The notes: a model not told the origin generated them from the letters alone. A stretch of 64,000 nt of DNA from Mycolicibacter terrae (GCF_010727125.1 NZ_AP022564.1:3162001-3226000), one strand, 5' to 3'. Counted from the stretch's first letter, positions 28,591-37,875 are shown. Program-made: numbers and translations.

Positions 28591-28974
28591 CTACAGCTGG
28601 GTGATGTTCTCCGCCGACCAGTAGGCCTTCATCGCGGCGATCTTGCCGTCACCATCGAACACCATCACGTCGATCGGCTCGATACGCATCCCGTGGTCGC
28701 CGCTGGTGATGGTCAGCGCGAAGTGGAAAGCCGCTTCGTTGCCGGCGACCCGCAGCGTGACCAGCTCTGACTTGCGGTCCAGGCCGGTGATGTTCGAGTA
28801 GAAGTTGCGGATCGCCTGGTGGCCGATGTGCACCTCGCCGCCGACCGGGTCCTCCAAAGTGGCGTCGGGCGCGTACAGCCCGACCAGATCATCCGCGTCC
28901 CCACCGCCGACCAACTCGATGTAGCGGTGGACGGTCTCGGTGATGGCCTGGGTCCGGTCGGGTGCGCTCGTCAT
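28591..28974 (-). CDS. Ketosteroid isomerase-like (SnoaL/NTF2 fold) protein
   Basis: The 127-residue NTF2-fold protein has Y18, D42 (in E-D-P-V-G-G) and D102 spaced like the Tyr14/Asp38/Asp99 catalytic set of bacterial delta5-3-ketosteroid isomerase. The residue pattern suggests a real isomerase of steroid or polyketide-like ligands, though related folds include non-catalytic proteins. The ATG overlaps the stop of the DUF255 gene by 4 nt (28971-28974), so the two are probably coupled. The longer open frame upstream of 28974 is shadow of that gene. Confidence 0.82.
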   Translation of the reverse strand: MTSAPDRTQAITETVHRYIELVGGGDADDLVGLYAPDATLEDPVGGEVHIGHQAIRNFYSNITGLDRKSELVTLRVAGNEAAFHFALTITSGDHGMRIEPIDVMVFDGDGKIAAMKAYWSAENITQL

Positions 28975-30992
28975 GTGCCGCAGGTTACACCGGACGCCGG
29001 GTTTCCGGGCACCTCGAGCACCACCGCCAGCTCCGCCGCGCTGCCGACCGGCAGGTCGCACACCGGGCCCCGGCAGACGTAGGCGGCGTCGGCACCGTCG
29101 ACACGGTCCCGCCCGATCAGCAGTTCCGACGAGCCCGGCGCACCGCCTAGGACGATCGCCCCGCCGGGCGCCAGCCGGCGCGCGGCGGCCAGCAGCGCCG
29201 AGTCGGTGCGCTCGCAGGCCACGGCGACCTGCAGCGGGCCCCGGATGTAGGCCTCGGCGACCGCCAGCCAGTGCCCCACCGAGCGCGGGGCGCGGGCCAG
29301 CAGCGCGCTGTGCGCGGCCAACGCGTCGGCGGCGGCCTGCCGGTAGCGCTCGGCGCGGTCCGCGTCGACCAGGTGCGCCGCGGTCAGCAGCGCCTCGGTG
29401 ATCAGCGCCGCCCCCGACGGGGTGGCGCCGTCGAGCGGGTCGCCGGGGCGCAGCACCAATGTTTCGGCGTCGTCCGCGCTGTCGAACCAGCGCCCGGGCT
29501 GCGCCGGGTCGGCAAAATGGGCCAGCGCGGTGTCCAGCAGGCCGGCGGCGGCGTCGCGCCACCGCGGGTCGCCGTCCAGCTGGTACACGCTGAGCAGACC
29601 GGTGGCCAGCGCGCCGTAATCCTCCAGGATCGCGGCGCTGTCCCCCACCTGTCCGCCCAGGCTGGCCCGGCGCAGCCGGCCGTCCACCAGGTGCAGGTCG
29701 AGCAGGGCCGCCGCGCAGCCCTGCGCGGCGGCGACCAGGCTCGGATCCCCCAGCGCCACAGCGGCTTCGGTCAAAGCCGTGATCGCCATGCCGTTCCAGG
29801 CGGTGACCACCTTGTCGTCGCGTCCGGGCTGGGGGCGGGCACGGCCGGCGGCCAGCAATTGTTGCCGCACCCGGTCGAGTCGCGACGGATCGTCGGGGTC
29901 GATCGGCAATTGCAGCACCGAGGCGCCGACTTCAAAGGTCCCGCCCACTGTGACCCCGAAAACGTCTGCCGCCCAATGCCCGTCGTCGTCGCCGAGCACG
30001 TCGGTCAGCTGTTCGGGAGTCCACACGTAGGTGGAGCCCTCCCGGCCGTCGGCGTCGGCATCCAGCGAGGAGACGAACATGCCTCCCTCGGACAGCTCGT
30101 CGAGCAGGAACCGGGCGGTGGCCGTCGCCACCCGGATGGCCAGCGCGTCACCGGTGCGCCGCGCCCAGTGCGCATAGGCCCGCAACAGCAGCGCGTTGTC
30201 GTACAGCATCTTCTCGAAATGCGGTACCACCCAAGCATTGTCAACGCTGTAACGGGCGAAGCCACCGGCGAGCTGGTCGAAGATGCCACCGCGTGCCATC
30301 GCCGCGCCGACACGCGCCACCGCATCCAGCGCCGGGCGGGCTGCGGTCCGTTCGTAGTGGCGCAGCAGGGTTTCCATCATCGCCGACGGCGGGAACTTGG
30401 GCGCGCCGCCGAAGCCCCCGTGTTCGGTGTCCTCGTCTCGCAGCACCGCCGCCACGGCGCCGTCACAGAGCATCGCGTCGACGGGCGGCCCGTCCCCGGG
30501 GAGCCCGGCGGCCATCGAGCGCAACTCGCCGGCGATGCGGTCGGACGCGTCCTCGACTTCGTCGCGGCGGTTGCGCCAGGTGTCGGTGATCGCCGAAAGC
30601 AGGTTCAGGAACGTGTCTTTCGGGTAGTAGGTGCCGCAATAGAACGGCCTGCCGTCCGGGGTCAGGAAACACGTCATCGGCCAGCCGCCACGGCCGGTGA
30701 GCGCGATGGTGGCGTTCATGTAGATCGCGTCGATGTCCGGGCGCTCCTCCCGGTCGACTTTGACGCACACGAAGCCGTCGTTCATCGCTTCGGCGACCTG
30801 CGTGTCCTCGAAGGACCCGTGCGCCATCACGTGACACCAGTGGCAGGCCGCATAGCCGACCGACAACAGGATCGGCACGTCGCGTTCGGCGGCTTCGGCC
30901 AACGCCTGCGGCGTCCACTCCTGCCAGTGCACCGGATTGTCGGCGTGTTGGCGCAGATACGGGCTGGTGGATCCGGCGAGACGATTAGCCAT
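28971..30992 (-). CDS. DUF255 thioredoxin-like/glycosidase-like protein (YyaL/SPATA20 type)
   Basis: The 673-residue cytoplasmic protein begins with a thioredoxin-like domain carrying S-P-Y-L-R-Q-H and the C-H-W-C pair at about C50 and C53, followed by a D-R-E-E-R-P-D-I-D motif. The rest forms an alpha/alpha-toroid like six-hairpin glycosidases. This matches the DUF255/YyaL/SPATA20 family, and Rv1084 by memory. The biochemical role is unproven. It ends in a 4-nt overlap with the ketosteroid isomerase-like gene and starts 9 nt downstream of the small membrane protein gene, so it belongs to the mca operon. Confidence 0.9.
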   Translation of the reverse strand: MANRLAGSTSPYLRQHADNPVHWQEWTPQALAEAAERDVPILLSVGYAACHWCHVMAHGSFEDTQVAEAMNDGFVCVKVDREERPDIDAIYMNATIALTGRGGWPMTCFLTPDGRPFYCGTYYPKDTFLNLLSAITDTWRNRRDEVEDASDRIAGELRSMAAGLPGDGPPVDAMLCDGAVAAVLRDEDTEHGGFGGAPKFPPSAMMETLLRHYERTAARPALDAVARVGAAMARGGIFDQLAGGFARYSVDNAWVVPHFEKMLYDNALLLRAYAHWARRTGDALAIRVATATARFLLDELSEGGMFVSSLDADADGREGSTYVWTPEQLTDVLGDDDGHWAADVFGVTVGGTFEVGASVLQLPIDPDDPSRLDRVRQQLLAAGRARPQPGRDDKVVTAWNGMAITALTEAAVALGDPSLVAAAQGCAAALLDLHLVDGRLRRASLGGQVGDSAAILEDYGALATGLLSVYQLDGDPRWRDAAAGLLDTALAHFADPAQPGRWFDSADDAETLVLRPGDPLDGATPSGAALITEALLTAAHLVDADRAERYRQAAADALAAHSALLARAPRSVGHWLAVAEAYIRGPLQVAVACERTDSALLAAARRLAPGGAIVLGGAPGSSELLIGRDRVDGADAAYVCRGPVCDLPVGSAAELAVVLEVPGNPASGVTCGT

Positions 30993-31001
30993 GAGCCCGG
31001 C

Positions 31002-31256
31002 CTACCCCGCCGAGTCCGGTCCCGGCTCCAGCGTGCCTTCGTCGGCAGCCTGATCGGCCGCCGGGTCCTGCGGGTCGAAGGATTCCGGCACCTTCTTGAG
31101 CTGCCTGTTCATCGACCACACCAGCCCGAACGTGCCGAGCAGCAGAAGCACGATGACCAGCAGTCCGAATGGGCTCGCCTTGCCGAAGTCCGGACCGGTG
31201 TCACGGGGCACGTCGTCGGCCAAGATCCAAAGTGCGGTCAGCACAGCGTGATTCAT
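31002..31256 (-). CDS. Small single-pass membrane protein (Rv1083-like)
   Basis: The 84-residue protein has one clear membrane helix (about residues 31-50, [10 protein letters not shown]) and an acidic, proline-containing C-terminal tail. Its start overlaps the stop of mca by 4 nt (31253-31256). Small membrane proteins next to mca are found in related mycobacteria. No function can be assigned; coupling suggests a link to mca or the DUF255 protein. Confidence 0.75.
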   Translation of the reverse strand: MNHAVLTALWILADDVPRDTGPDFGKASPFGLLVIVLLLLGTFGLVWSMNRQLKKVPESFDPQDPAADQAADEGTLEPGPDSAG

Positions 31257-32125
31257 GAGTCATCCTCGATCCCGGCGAACAGGTCGGTCTCCGGCAGGAT
31301 AACCGGCACCCGAGACCGGGCCAGCTCGAATTCCTCGGTGGGCCACAGGCGTTGCTGCCACTCGATCGGAGCGGCGAAGAAATCGCCGTTCGGGTCGATC
31401 TGGGTGGCGTGGGCACGCAGCGCGTCGTCGCGCTGGTGGAAGTACTCGGCGCAGTGGATCCGACTGGTCACCCGGTCGGCGAACACGTCGCGGTCGGGCT
31501 GCCAGTGCTCCAGCCACTTCGCGAACGGACCGACCTCGCCATTGCGGGCGAACTCGTCCTGCAGCAGCTGCATCCGCTGGCGCAGGAACCCGTGGTTGTA
31601 GTACAGCTTCGAGACCGTCCAGGGTTCGCCGGCGTGCGGGTAGCGGCGATGGTCGCCGGCGGCCTCGAACGCGGCCACCGAGACCTGATGGCACTGGATG
31701 TGGTCGGGGTGCGGATAGCCGCCGTTCTCGTCGTAGGTGGTCATCACGTGCGGCCGGAACTCCCGAACGACCTCCACCAGTCGCCCCGCCGACACCTCCA
31801 TGGGCACCAGTGCGAAGCAGTCCTCGGGCAGCGGCGGCAGCGGGTCGCCCTTGGGCAGCCCGGAGTCGATGAAACCCAGCCAGCGATGCTCGACGCCGAG
31901 GATCTCGGCGGCTTTGGCCATCTCGTCGCGGCGGATCTCGGCGATATGGCCGTGGACCTCGGGCAGATCCATGGCCGGGTTGAGGATGTCGCCGCGCTCA
32001 CCGCCGGTCAGCGTCACCACCATCACCCGGTGGCCGGCGGCGGCATAGCGGGCCAACGTCGCCGCGCCCTTGCTGGACTCGTCGTCGGGGTGCGCGTGCA
32101 CCGCCATCAACCGCAGTCCGCTCAT
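31253..32125 (-). CDS. mca: Mycothiol S-conjugate amidase
   Basis: Mca cleaves mycothiol S-conjugates of toxins and antibiotics to a mercapturic acid and GlcN-Ins. From the ATG at 32125 the protein has 290 residues and begins [16 protein letters not shown]; a TTG two codons upstream is less likely. The zinc site is A-H-P-D-D-E (H12, D15) with a later [15 protein letters not shown] is typical of Mca/MshB; the order of neighbours (Rv1081c, greA, metB by memory) supports Mca over MshB. Confidence 0.93.
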   Translation of the reverse strand: MSGLRLMAVHAHPDDESSKGAATLARYAAAGHRVMVVTLTGGERGDILNPAMDLPEVHGHIAEIRRDEMAKAAEILGVEHRWLGFIDSGLPKGDPLPPLPEDCFALVPMEVSAGRLVEVVREFRPHVMTTYDENGGYPHPDHIQCHQVSVAAFEAAGDHRRYPHAGEPWTVSKLYYNHGFLRQRMQLLQDEFARNGEVGPFAKWLEHWQPDRDVFADRVTSRIHCAEYFHQRDDALRAHATQIDPNGDFFAAPIEWQQRLWPTEEFELARSRVPVILPETDLFAGIEDDS

Positions 32126-32220
32126 GTGCAAAGTCCCCTATAGTTCCTGTTGGTTTCCGGCCCCCATCGTTCCACCATGCGCGGCGGGCGCGGTAACCGA
32201 TCCCGACTCCACCGGCGACC

Positions 32221-32661
32221 ATGGGACATACCACGACGATGACCGACTCGAAGCCGGCCCGCTACGGCAGCACCCGGAGCCGCGCCCTGCCCCGGCGCCT
32301 GCTCGCGATCGTGCTGGGCCTGCTGGCCGTCGCGACGGCCGCCGCCGTCGCCGTGCTGGGCTATCAGCGGCTGACCACCGCCGACGTCAAGGGCGAAATG
32401 TATGGCTATGAGGTGATCGACGACCAGACGGTGTCGGTAAAGATCAGCGTGACGCGATCCGACCCGTCCCGGCCCGCGGTGTGCATCGTCCGGGTCCGGG
32501 CCGGTGACGGAAGCGAGACAGGCCGCCGCGAAGTGCTGATCCCACCGTCGGAGTCGGCGAACGTTCAGCTGACGACGATCGTCAAATCATCCCGCCCGCC
32601 GATGATGGGTGATATCTACGGCTGCGGCACCGACGTGCCCAGTTATCTGATTTCGCCATGA
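32221..32661 (+). CDS. DUF4307 membrane-anchored protein
   Basis: The protein has 146 residues from ATG 32221; ATG 32239 (M-T-D-S-K-P-A-R-Y-G) is an equally possible start. A basic N-terminus is followed by one membrane helix (about 27-48) and an extracytoplasmic beta-rich domain with V-S-V-K-I-S-V-T-R and a cysteine pair. It resembles the DUF4307 family (Rv1081c by memory), divergent from mca. Function unknown. Confidence 0.8.
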   Translation: MGHTTTMTDSKPARYGSTRSRALPRRLLAIVLGLLAVATAAAVAVLGYQRLTTADVKGEMYGYEVIDDQTVSVKISVTRSDPSRPAVCIVRVRAGDGSETGRREVLIPPSESANVQLTTIVKSSRPPMMGDIYGCGTDVPSYLISP

Positions 32662-32684
32662 TTTCGCGGTGGTACCCTTTACGG

Positions 32685-32712
32685 ATACACGGTTCCGGCT
32701 GGGACCGTGTAT
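32685..32712. terminator. 12-bp inverted repeat between DUF4307 gene and greA
   Basis: ATACACGGTTCC (32685-32696), loop GGCT, then GGGACCGTGTAT (32701-32712) make a 12-bp stem with a single G-T pair. It begins 24 nt after the DUF4307 stop and ends 71 nt before greA. No U-run follows, so it could be a mycobacterial-type terminator, an mRNA leader structure of greA or a protein operator. Confidence 0.45.
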
Positions 32713-32783
32713 TGCTGCATTAGAACGACGTCGAACCCCGCTGACTTGGATCGCCGGTTCCGACGACACGAGGAGCAAGTGAG

Positions 32784-33278
32784 ATGACGGACACTCAGGT
32801 GACCTGGTTGACGCAGGAGTCACACGACCGGCTCAAGGACGAGCTCGACCAGCTGATCGCAAACCGTCCGGTGATCGCCGCGGAGATCAACGACCGCCGC
32901 GAAGAGGGCGACCTGCGGGAGAACGGCGGCTATCACGCCGCCCGCGAGGAGCAGGGCCAACAAGAGGCCCGCATCCGGCAACTGCAGGACCTGCTCAGCA
33001 GCGCCAAGGTCGGTGAGGCGCCCACCCAGTCCGGGGTGGCGCTGCCGGGGTCGGTGGTCAAGGTCTTCTACGACGGCGACAAGTCCGACACCGAGACGTT
33101 CCTGATCGCCACCCGCCAGGAAGGCGTCAGCGAGGACAAGCTCGAGGTGTACTCGCCGAACTCACCGCTTGGTCACGCCCTGCTCGGCGCCAAGGAGGGC
33201 GAGGAGCGCAGCTACACCGTGCCCAGCGGCAAGACCGTCAAGGTGACCCTGGTCAGCGCGAAGCCCTACCACTCCTGA
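32784..33278 (+). CDS. greA: Transcription elongation factor GreA
   Basis: GreA binds RNA polymerase and stimulates cleavage of backtracked RNA. The 164-residue protein has the N-terminal coiled coil (about residues 8-80) with the acidic tip seen in [13 protein letters not shown] and a C-terminal FKBP-like domain ending S-P-L-G-H-A-L-L-G. The ATG has a GAGGAGC site upstream. It is convergent with metB. Confidence 0.95.
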   Translation: MTDTQVTWLTQESHDRLKDELDQLIANRPVIAAEINDRREEGDLRENGGYHAAREEQGQQEARIRQLQDLLSSAKVGEAPTQSGVALPGSVVKVFYDGDKSDTETFLIATRQEGVSEDKLEVYSPNSPLGHALLGAKEGEERSYTVPSGKTVKVTLVSAKPYHS

Positions 33279-33281
33279 GCG

Positions 33282-33305
33282 CAGGCGTTCAGCCCAGCGC
33301 CTGCT
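33282..33305. terminator. Short hairpin between convergent greA and metB
   Basis: GCAGGCG (33282-33288) and CGCCTGC (33299-33305) form a 7-bp stem with a 10-nt loop just after the greA stop and over the metB stop. It could serve as a bidirectional terminator; no U-tract is present. Confidence 0.35.
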
Positions 33306-34449
33306 TCAGGTCGTCGAGCAGGTCATCGATGTCCTCGATCCCGACAGACAACCGCACCAGGTCGTCGGGAACCTCCAGTTGCGAGCCGGCCGTGGACGCA
33401 TGCGTCATCGCGCCCGGGAGTTCGATCAGCGACTCCACCCCTCCCAGTGACTCGGCCAGGATGAAGATCTCGGTCGCGGCGCAGAGCTTCTCGGCGGCGG
33501 GCCGCCCGCCGTGCATCCGCACCGACATCATGCCGCCGAAGCCGCCCATCTGGCGGGCGGCCACGTCATGCCCGGGATGGCCGGGCAGACCCGGGTAGAG
33601 CACGCTGTCCACCGCCGGGTGCCCGGCGAGGAACTCCGCCACCGCCGTCGCATTCTCGCTGTGCCGTTGCATCCGCAACACCAGCGTCTTGAGACCCCGC
33701 AGGGTGAGGTAGGCGTCGAAGGGCCCGGGCACCGCACCGGCGCCGTTCTGCAGGAACGCGAAGGCCGCGTCGAGTTCCTCGTCGTCGGTGACCAGCGCGC
33801 CGCCGACCACATCGGAGTGCCCCCCGATGTACTTGGTGGTCGAGTGCAGCACCACGTCGGCGCCCAGCGTCAGCGGCTGCTGCAACGCCGGCGAGGCGAA
33901 GGTGTTGTCCACCAGCACCTTCGCGCCGGATTCTCGGCCGATCGCGGCAATGCCTTCGATATCGCTGATCGACAGCAGCGGGTTGGTCGGGGTCTCCACC
34001 CAGATCAGCCGGGTCTTGTCGGTGAGCGCGGCGCGCACCGCGTCCAGGTCGGACAACGCGACCGGGGTGTGGGCGACCCCCCACTGGGTGAACACCTTGT
34101 CGATCAGCCGGAAGGTGCCTCCGTAGGCGTCGTCCGGGATGATCAGGTGCTCGCCCGGGCGCAGCATCGCCCGCAGGGCACAGTCCGTGGCGGCCATCCC
34201 GGAGGAGAACGCCCGGCCGAAGCGGCCCCGCTCGACCGCGGCCAGGGCGGCCTCCAACGCGGCCCGGGTCGGGTTGCCGGTGCGGGCGTACTCGTAACCG
34301 CCGCGCAGGCCCCCGACGCCGTCCTGGGCGAAAGTGCTGCTGGCGTAGATCGGGGCATTGACCGCCCCGGTGGCCGGGTCGGGCCGGAAGCCGGCGTGGA
34401 TCGCCTTGGTGGACAGGCCCTTCGGGCCGCGCCCGTGACTCTGACTCAC
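33289..34449 (-). CDS. metB: Cystathionine gamma-synthase
   Basis: This PLP enzyme joins O-acylhomoserine and cysteine (or another thiol acceptor) in transsulfuration. The GTG at 34449 overlaps the pra stop (GTGA) and gives 386 residues; the longer open frame upstream is shadow of pra. Visible motifs are G-Y-E-Y-A-R-T-G-N-P-T, S-S-G-M-A-A, D-N-T-F-A-S-P and the PLP-lysine segment H-S-T-T-K-Y-I-G-G-H-S-D. The pairing with cbs (reverse direction of the pathway) in one operon suggests balanced cysteine-homocysteine exchange. Confidence 0.93.
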   Translation of the reverse strand: MSQSHGRGPKGLSTKAIHAGFRPDPATGAVNAPIYASSTFAQDGVGGLRGGYEYARTGNPTRAALEAALAAVERGRFGRAFSSGMAATDCALRAMLRPGEHLIIPDDAYGGTFRLIDKVFTQWGVAHTPVALSDLDAVRAALTDKTRLIWVETPTNPLLSISDIEGIAAIGRESGAKVLVDNTFASPALQQPLTLGADVVLHSTTKYIGGHSDVVGGALVTDDEELDAAFAFLQNGAGAVPGPFDAYLTLRGLKTLVLRMQRHSENATAVAEFLAGHPAVDSVLYPGLPGHPGHDVAARQMGGFGGMMSVRMHGGRPAAEKLCAATEIFILAESLGGVESLIELPGAMTHASTAGSQLEVPDDLVRLSVGIEDIDDLLDDLKQALG

Positions 34450-35126
34450 CGGATCGGCAGGCAGACGGTGGTCATGATCTTGTCGGCTATCGTCTGCCGT
34501 TTGGCGTCCCACAGCGGGAACAGGTAGCCGATGCACAAGATGGCGCCGTCGATGATGTGGGCCAGCTGCCGCACGATCGACATCCCGAACCCGATCGGCT
34601 GGCCGGTGGCTTCGGAGACCACCTTGAACTTCATCACCGACTTGCCGATGCTCGACCCGGTGACACCCTGCCGGTAGCCGAAGTTCCAGATTCCGTAGCC
34701 CAGCGCCGCCACCCACCCGATGAACATCAGCATGGCGCCGGCACTCGACGGGGTGACGGTGCAGGCGAACCCCGCCGACGTGGTGATGCACTCTCTTCGC
34801 GCCGTTGATCCGGCGATCATCGAGGGGATCCCGTAAATCACCAGGATCGGGATGAGATCGATGAGGTAGGCGCCCACCCGGGTCAGCCACGACGTGTACG
34901 CCTCGGCCGGGAGCGCGCCGACCGGGCTTCCGGCCGAGGCGTACCCCGGCGGCGGCGGGGGGTAGTTACCCGGCGGCGGGGGCGGATAGTTACCCGGAGG
35001 CGGGGGCGGATAGTTACCCGGCGGCGGGTAGTTGCCGGGCGGCGGGGGCGGGTAATTGCCCTGGGGCGGGTAGTCGCCGGGCGGGGGCGGGTAATTGCCC
35101 TGGGGCGGCGGCGGAAAGTCAGTCAT
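34446..35126 (-). CDS. pra: Proline-rich antigen homologue, RDD-family membrane protein
   Basis: The 226-residue protein starts at ATG 35126, which has an AAGGGTG site. Residues 4-62 are repeats built from P-P-P-P-P-G-N-Y. An RDD-type membrane domain follows with three to four helices, including R-V-G-A-Y-L-I-D-L and S-I-G-K-S-V-M-K-F. Same architecture and position as the proline-rich antigen Pra (Rv1078). The proline/tyrosine-rich region probably faces the cytoplasm or cell-wall side as an interaction tail; function is unproven. It sits between cbs and metB. Confidence 0.88.
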   Translation of the reverse strand: MTDFPPPPQGNYPPPPGDYPPQGNYPPPPPGNYPPPGNYPPPPPGNYPPPPPGNYPPPPPGYASAGSPVGALPAEAYTSWLTRVGAYLIDLIPILVIYGIPSMIAGSTARRECITTSAGFACTVTPSSAGAMLMFIGWVAALGYGIWNFGYRQGVTGSSIGKSVMKFKVVSEATGQPIGFGMSIVRQLAHIIDGAILCIGYLFPLWDAKRQTIADKIMTTVCLPIR

Positions 35127-35190
35127 GGGCACCCTTCATCGAATCGATTGATGCGGATTTTCACGCTACCGCAACGTGCCCTCGTCGTGG

Positions 35191-36585
35191 CTACCTGCGG
35201 CGCGCCCCGTCGGACAGGAAACCCAACAGGTCGTGGCGGGTGATGACACCGACCGGCTTGCCGTCTTCGACCACCATCACCGCGTCGACCTCGGCCAGCG
35301 TAGCCGCGGCGACGCCGACCACCTCACCGGAGCCGATCAGCGGCAACGGCGGGCCCATGTGCTGCGACACGGCGTCGGCCAGCTTGGCGCGGCCCTCGAA
35401 GACCGCCGAGAGCAGGTCGCGTTCCGACACGCTGCCGGCCACCTCCCCCGCCATCACCGGCGGCTCGGCGCCGACGACGGGCATCTGCGACACCCCGTAC
35501 TCCCGCAGGATCCCGATGGCGTCGCGCAGCGTCTCCGACGGGTGGGTGTGCACCAGATCCGGCAACACCCCGGACTTCGCGCGCAGCACGTCGGCGACGG
35601 TCGGTTGCACGGTCGAGCCGTCCAGCCGGGAGCGCAGGAACCCGTAGGACGACATCCAGGAGTCGCTGAAGATCTTCGACATGTAACCGCGGCCGCCATC
35701 GGGCAGCAGGACGACGACGAGCGCGTCGGGCCCGGCTTTGACGGCCGCTTCCACGGCCGCCACCACGGCCATGCCGCAGGACCCGCCGACCAGCAGCGCT
35801 TCCTCGCGGGCCAGGCGCCGGGTCATGTCGAACGAGTCCGCGTCGGACACCGCGATGATCTCGTCGGGGATGCCCGGGTCGTAGGCGGCGGGCCAGAAGT
35901 CCTCACCGACACCTTCGACCAGATACGGCCGGCCGGTCCCCCCGGAGTACACCGAGCCCTCCGGGTCGGCGCCGATGATCCGCACCCGGCCTCCCGACAC
36001 CTCCTTGAGGTAGCGGCCGGTGCCGGTGATGGTGCCGCCGGTGCCGATCCCGGCGACGAAGTGGGTGACCTGGCCGTCGGTGTCGTTCCACACCTCCGGG
36101 CCGGTGGTCTCATAGTGACTCTCCGGGCCGGCTTGGTTGGAGTACTGGTCGGGCTTCCAGGCGCCGTCGATCTCCTCGACCAGCCGGTTGGACACGCTGT
36201 AGTAGCTGGCCGGGTCGTCGGGCGGTACCGCCGTCGGGCACACCACCACCTCGGCGCCGTAGGCCCGCATCACGTTCTGTTTGTCCTCGCTGACCTTGTC
36301 GGGGCAGACGAACACACACTTGTATCCGCGGCGCTGGGCGACCAGGGCGAGGCCGACGCCGGTGTTGCCGGAGGTGGGTTCGACGATGGTGCCGCCAGGC
36401 CGCAGCGCCCCGCTGGCCTCGGCCGCGTCGATCATCTTCACCGCGATGCGGTCCTTGGAGCTCGCGCCCGGGTTGAGGTATTCCACCTTGGCCACCACCC
36501 GGCCCGCGCCGGCGGGAACGATCGAACCGAGCTCGACGAGGGGGGTGTTGCCGATGAGGTCACTGATATGGCGCGCTATCCGCAT
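35191..36585 (-). CDS. cbs: Cystathionine beta-synthase
   Basis: Cbs condenses homocysteine with serine to cystathionine. The ATG at 36585 (M-R-I-A-R-H-I) is preferred over 36594 because a GCAGGT site precedes it and the start matches the M. tuberculosis protein I recall; length 464. The PLP domain has N-P-G-A-S-S-K-D-R, P-T-S-G-N-T-G-V and G-I-G-T-G-G-T-I-T-G. The C-terminus holds two CBS domains, seen as V-S-Q-M-P-V-V-G and K-P-V-G-V-I-T-R-H-D-L. First gene of the cbs-pra-metB set, with 64 nt between cbs and pra on the minus strand. Confidence 0.95.
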   Translation of the reverse strand: MRIARHISDLIGNTPLVELGSIVPAGAGRVVAKVEYLNPGASSKDRIAVKMIDAAEASGALRPGGTIVEPTSGNTGVGLALVAQRRGYKCVFVCPDKVSEDKQNVMRAYGAEVVVCPTAVPPDDPASYYSVSNRLVEEIDGAWKPDQYSNQAGPESHYETTGPEVWNDTDGQVTHFVAGIGTGGTITGTGRYLKEVSGGRVRIIGADPEGSVYSGGTGRPYLVEGVGEDFWPAAYDPGIPDEIIAVSDADSFDMTRRLAREEALLVGGSCGMAVVAAVEAAVKAGPDALVVVLLPDGGRGYMSKIFSDSWMSSYGFLRSRLDGSTVQPTVADVLRAKSGVLPDLVHTHPSETLRDAIGILREYGVSQMPVVGAEPPVMAGEVAGSVSERDLLSAVFEGRAKLADAVSQHMGPPLPLIGSGEVVGVAAATLAEVDAVMVVEDGKPVGVITRHDLLGFLSDGARRR

Positions 36586-36633
36586 ACCTGCCATCGTCTC
36601 AGGCGGTGGTGTTCACCGGGCCACGGCCTGGGC

Positions 36634-37695
36634 CTAGCCGGTGGCCTCGCGGATGTATTCGCCGATCTGGCGCAGCGAGCGGGTGGCCTCGGGAACGAAC
36701 GGTGCGGCGATCTGGAAGACGTGGATCTGGCCGGGCCACACCCGCAGTTCGACCGGAACTCCGGCCGCGGCCAGCATCTTGGCGCCCAGCCGCGCGTCGT
36801 GCAGCAGCACCTCAGCGCCCGAGACGTGGATCAGGGTGCGCGGCAGCCCCGGCTTGACGTACTGCAGCGGCTCGAGGACCTCGCCGCGCCGGCCGTGGTC
36901 GCGGTCGCGCCGGGCCGCCGCTTCGACCAGTTCGACGAACGCGTCGAACGCCTTGGGCGGGAACATCGCACCGGTGTGGATGTTCGGGTGCGCCTTCTTG
37001 GCTTCCTTGGCGATCTCCAACAACGGCGACATCGCGACGATCGCCGCCGGCACGTCGTCTTCCCCGCCTTCGTCCAGCAATCGCTCGGCCAGCGCCAGTG
37101 AGAGGTAGCCGCCGGCGGAGTCGCCGGCCAGCACGATCTGGTCGGGTTCGTAGCCCTGGCGGCGCAGCCAGCGGTAGGCGTCGTAGCAGTCGTCGATGGC
37201 GTCGTCGATGGAGTGCTTGGGCACCATCCGGTACTCCACCACCAGCACCGGACTGTCGGCGTACTTCGACAGCTTGGTGACGAGCCGGCCGTGGGTGTTG
37301 GCCCCGCAGGTCAGAAAGGCGCCGCCGTGCATGTAGAGCACGACCCGACGGGTGCCGTCGGCGGGCAGGACGCCGGCCGCACGCACCATCTGCGCCGTGC
37401 AGCGCGGCAACCGGATGGTGGCGCGCACGGTGCCCGGCGCCGGCAGCACCGCTTTGGCGGCGAAGTCGACCAGACCGAACGGCCAGGGCATGCGCGGGAG
37501 GTAGCTGCCTACCGAGAGCGCCGGCCGGACGGTGAGCCGGGTCGCCAGCCACGTCAGCCGTCCTTCGACGCTGGGCGCATCCTCGACGACCTCGACCGGC
37601 AGCCCGTCGTTACGGGCGATGCGGCGGGTTCGCGGCGCCGGGCGCAGACCACTGATTGCATGCGACGAGCTGGGAATCTTGCTGGGTGCGGTCAT
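36634..37695 (-). CDS. lipU: Alpha/beta hydrolase, hormone-sensitive-lipase type
   Basis: The 353-residue protein starts at ATG 37695 with a GGAGGGAG site; the earlier in-frame start at 37746 lacks one. The oxyanion motif H-G-G-A-F lies near 123-127 and the nucleophile elbow G-D-S-A-G-G near 190-195, with a late histidine in G-Q-I-H-V-F. This is the HSL/LipU family (Rv1076 by memory). It probably hydrolyses short acyl esters; natural substrate unknown. It begins 180 nt from the divergent SGNH esterase. Confidence 0.88.
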   Translation of the reverse strand: MTAPSKIPSSSHAISGLRPAPRTRRIARNDGLPVEVVEDAPSVEGRLTWLATRLTVRPALSVGSYLPRMPWPFGLVDFAAKAVLPAPGTVRATIRLPRCTAQMVRAAGVLPADGTRRVVLYMHGGAFLTCGANTHGRLVTKLSKYADSPVLVVEYRMVPKHSIDDAIDDCYDAYRWLRRQGYEPDQIVLAGDSAGGYLSLALAERLLDEGGEDDVPAAIVAMSPLLEIAKEAKKAHPNIHTGAMFPPKAFDAFVELVEAAARRDRDHGRRGEVLEPLQYVKPGLPRTLIHVSGAEVLLHDARLGAKMLAAAGVPVELRVWPGQIHVFQIAAPFVPEATRSLRQIGEYIREATG

Positions 37696-37875
37696 AGTGA
37701 ACACTCCCTCCAGCCGGCCCCGGCCGGCACAGCCAACGCGGTACACGTATCGTCACACGAAGAAGTCTGTGAAGAAATCTTAGGATTCGTTCCGATACGG
37801 CATCGGGTCCTCATCGTGATCTGTTTTGTTTGCTGTGCGCGGGTATCCGGGCGTCTTGTTCCTTAGACTTTCCGC

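Noticed and set aside
29271..31601. A 776-codon plus-strand open frame
   Set aside because: Antisense to the DUF255, small membrane protein and mca genes, all well supported; no domain of its own.
34450..34890. N-terminal extension of the metB frame
   Set aside because: The extension lies over pra in another frame and lacks metB homology; GTG 34449 overlapping the pra stop fits the family start.
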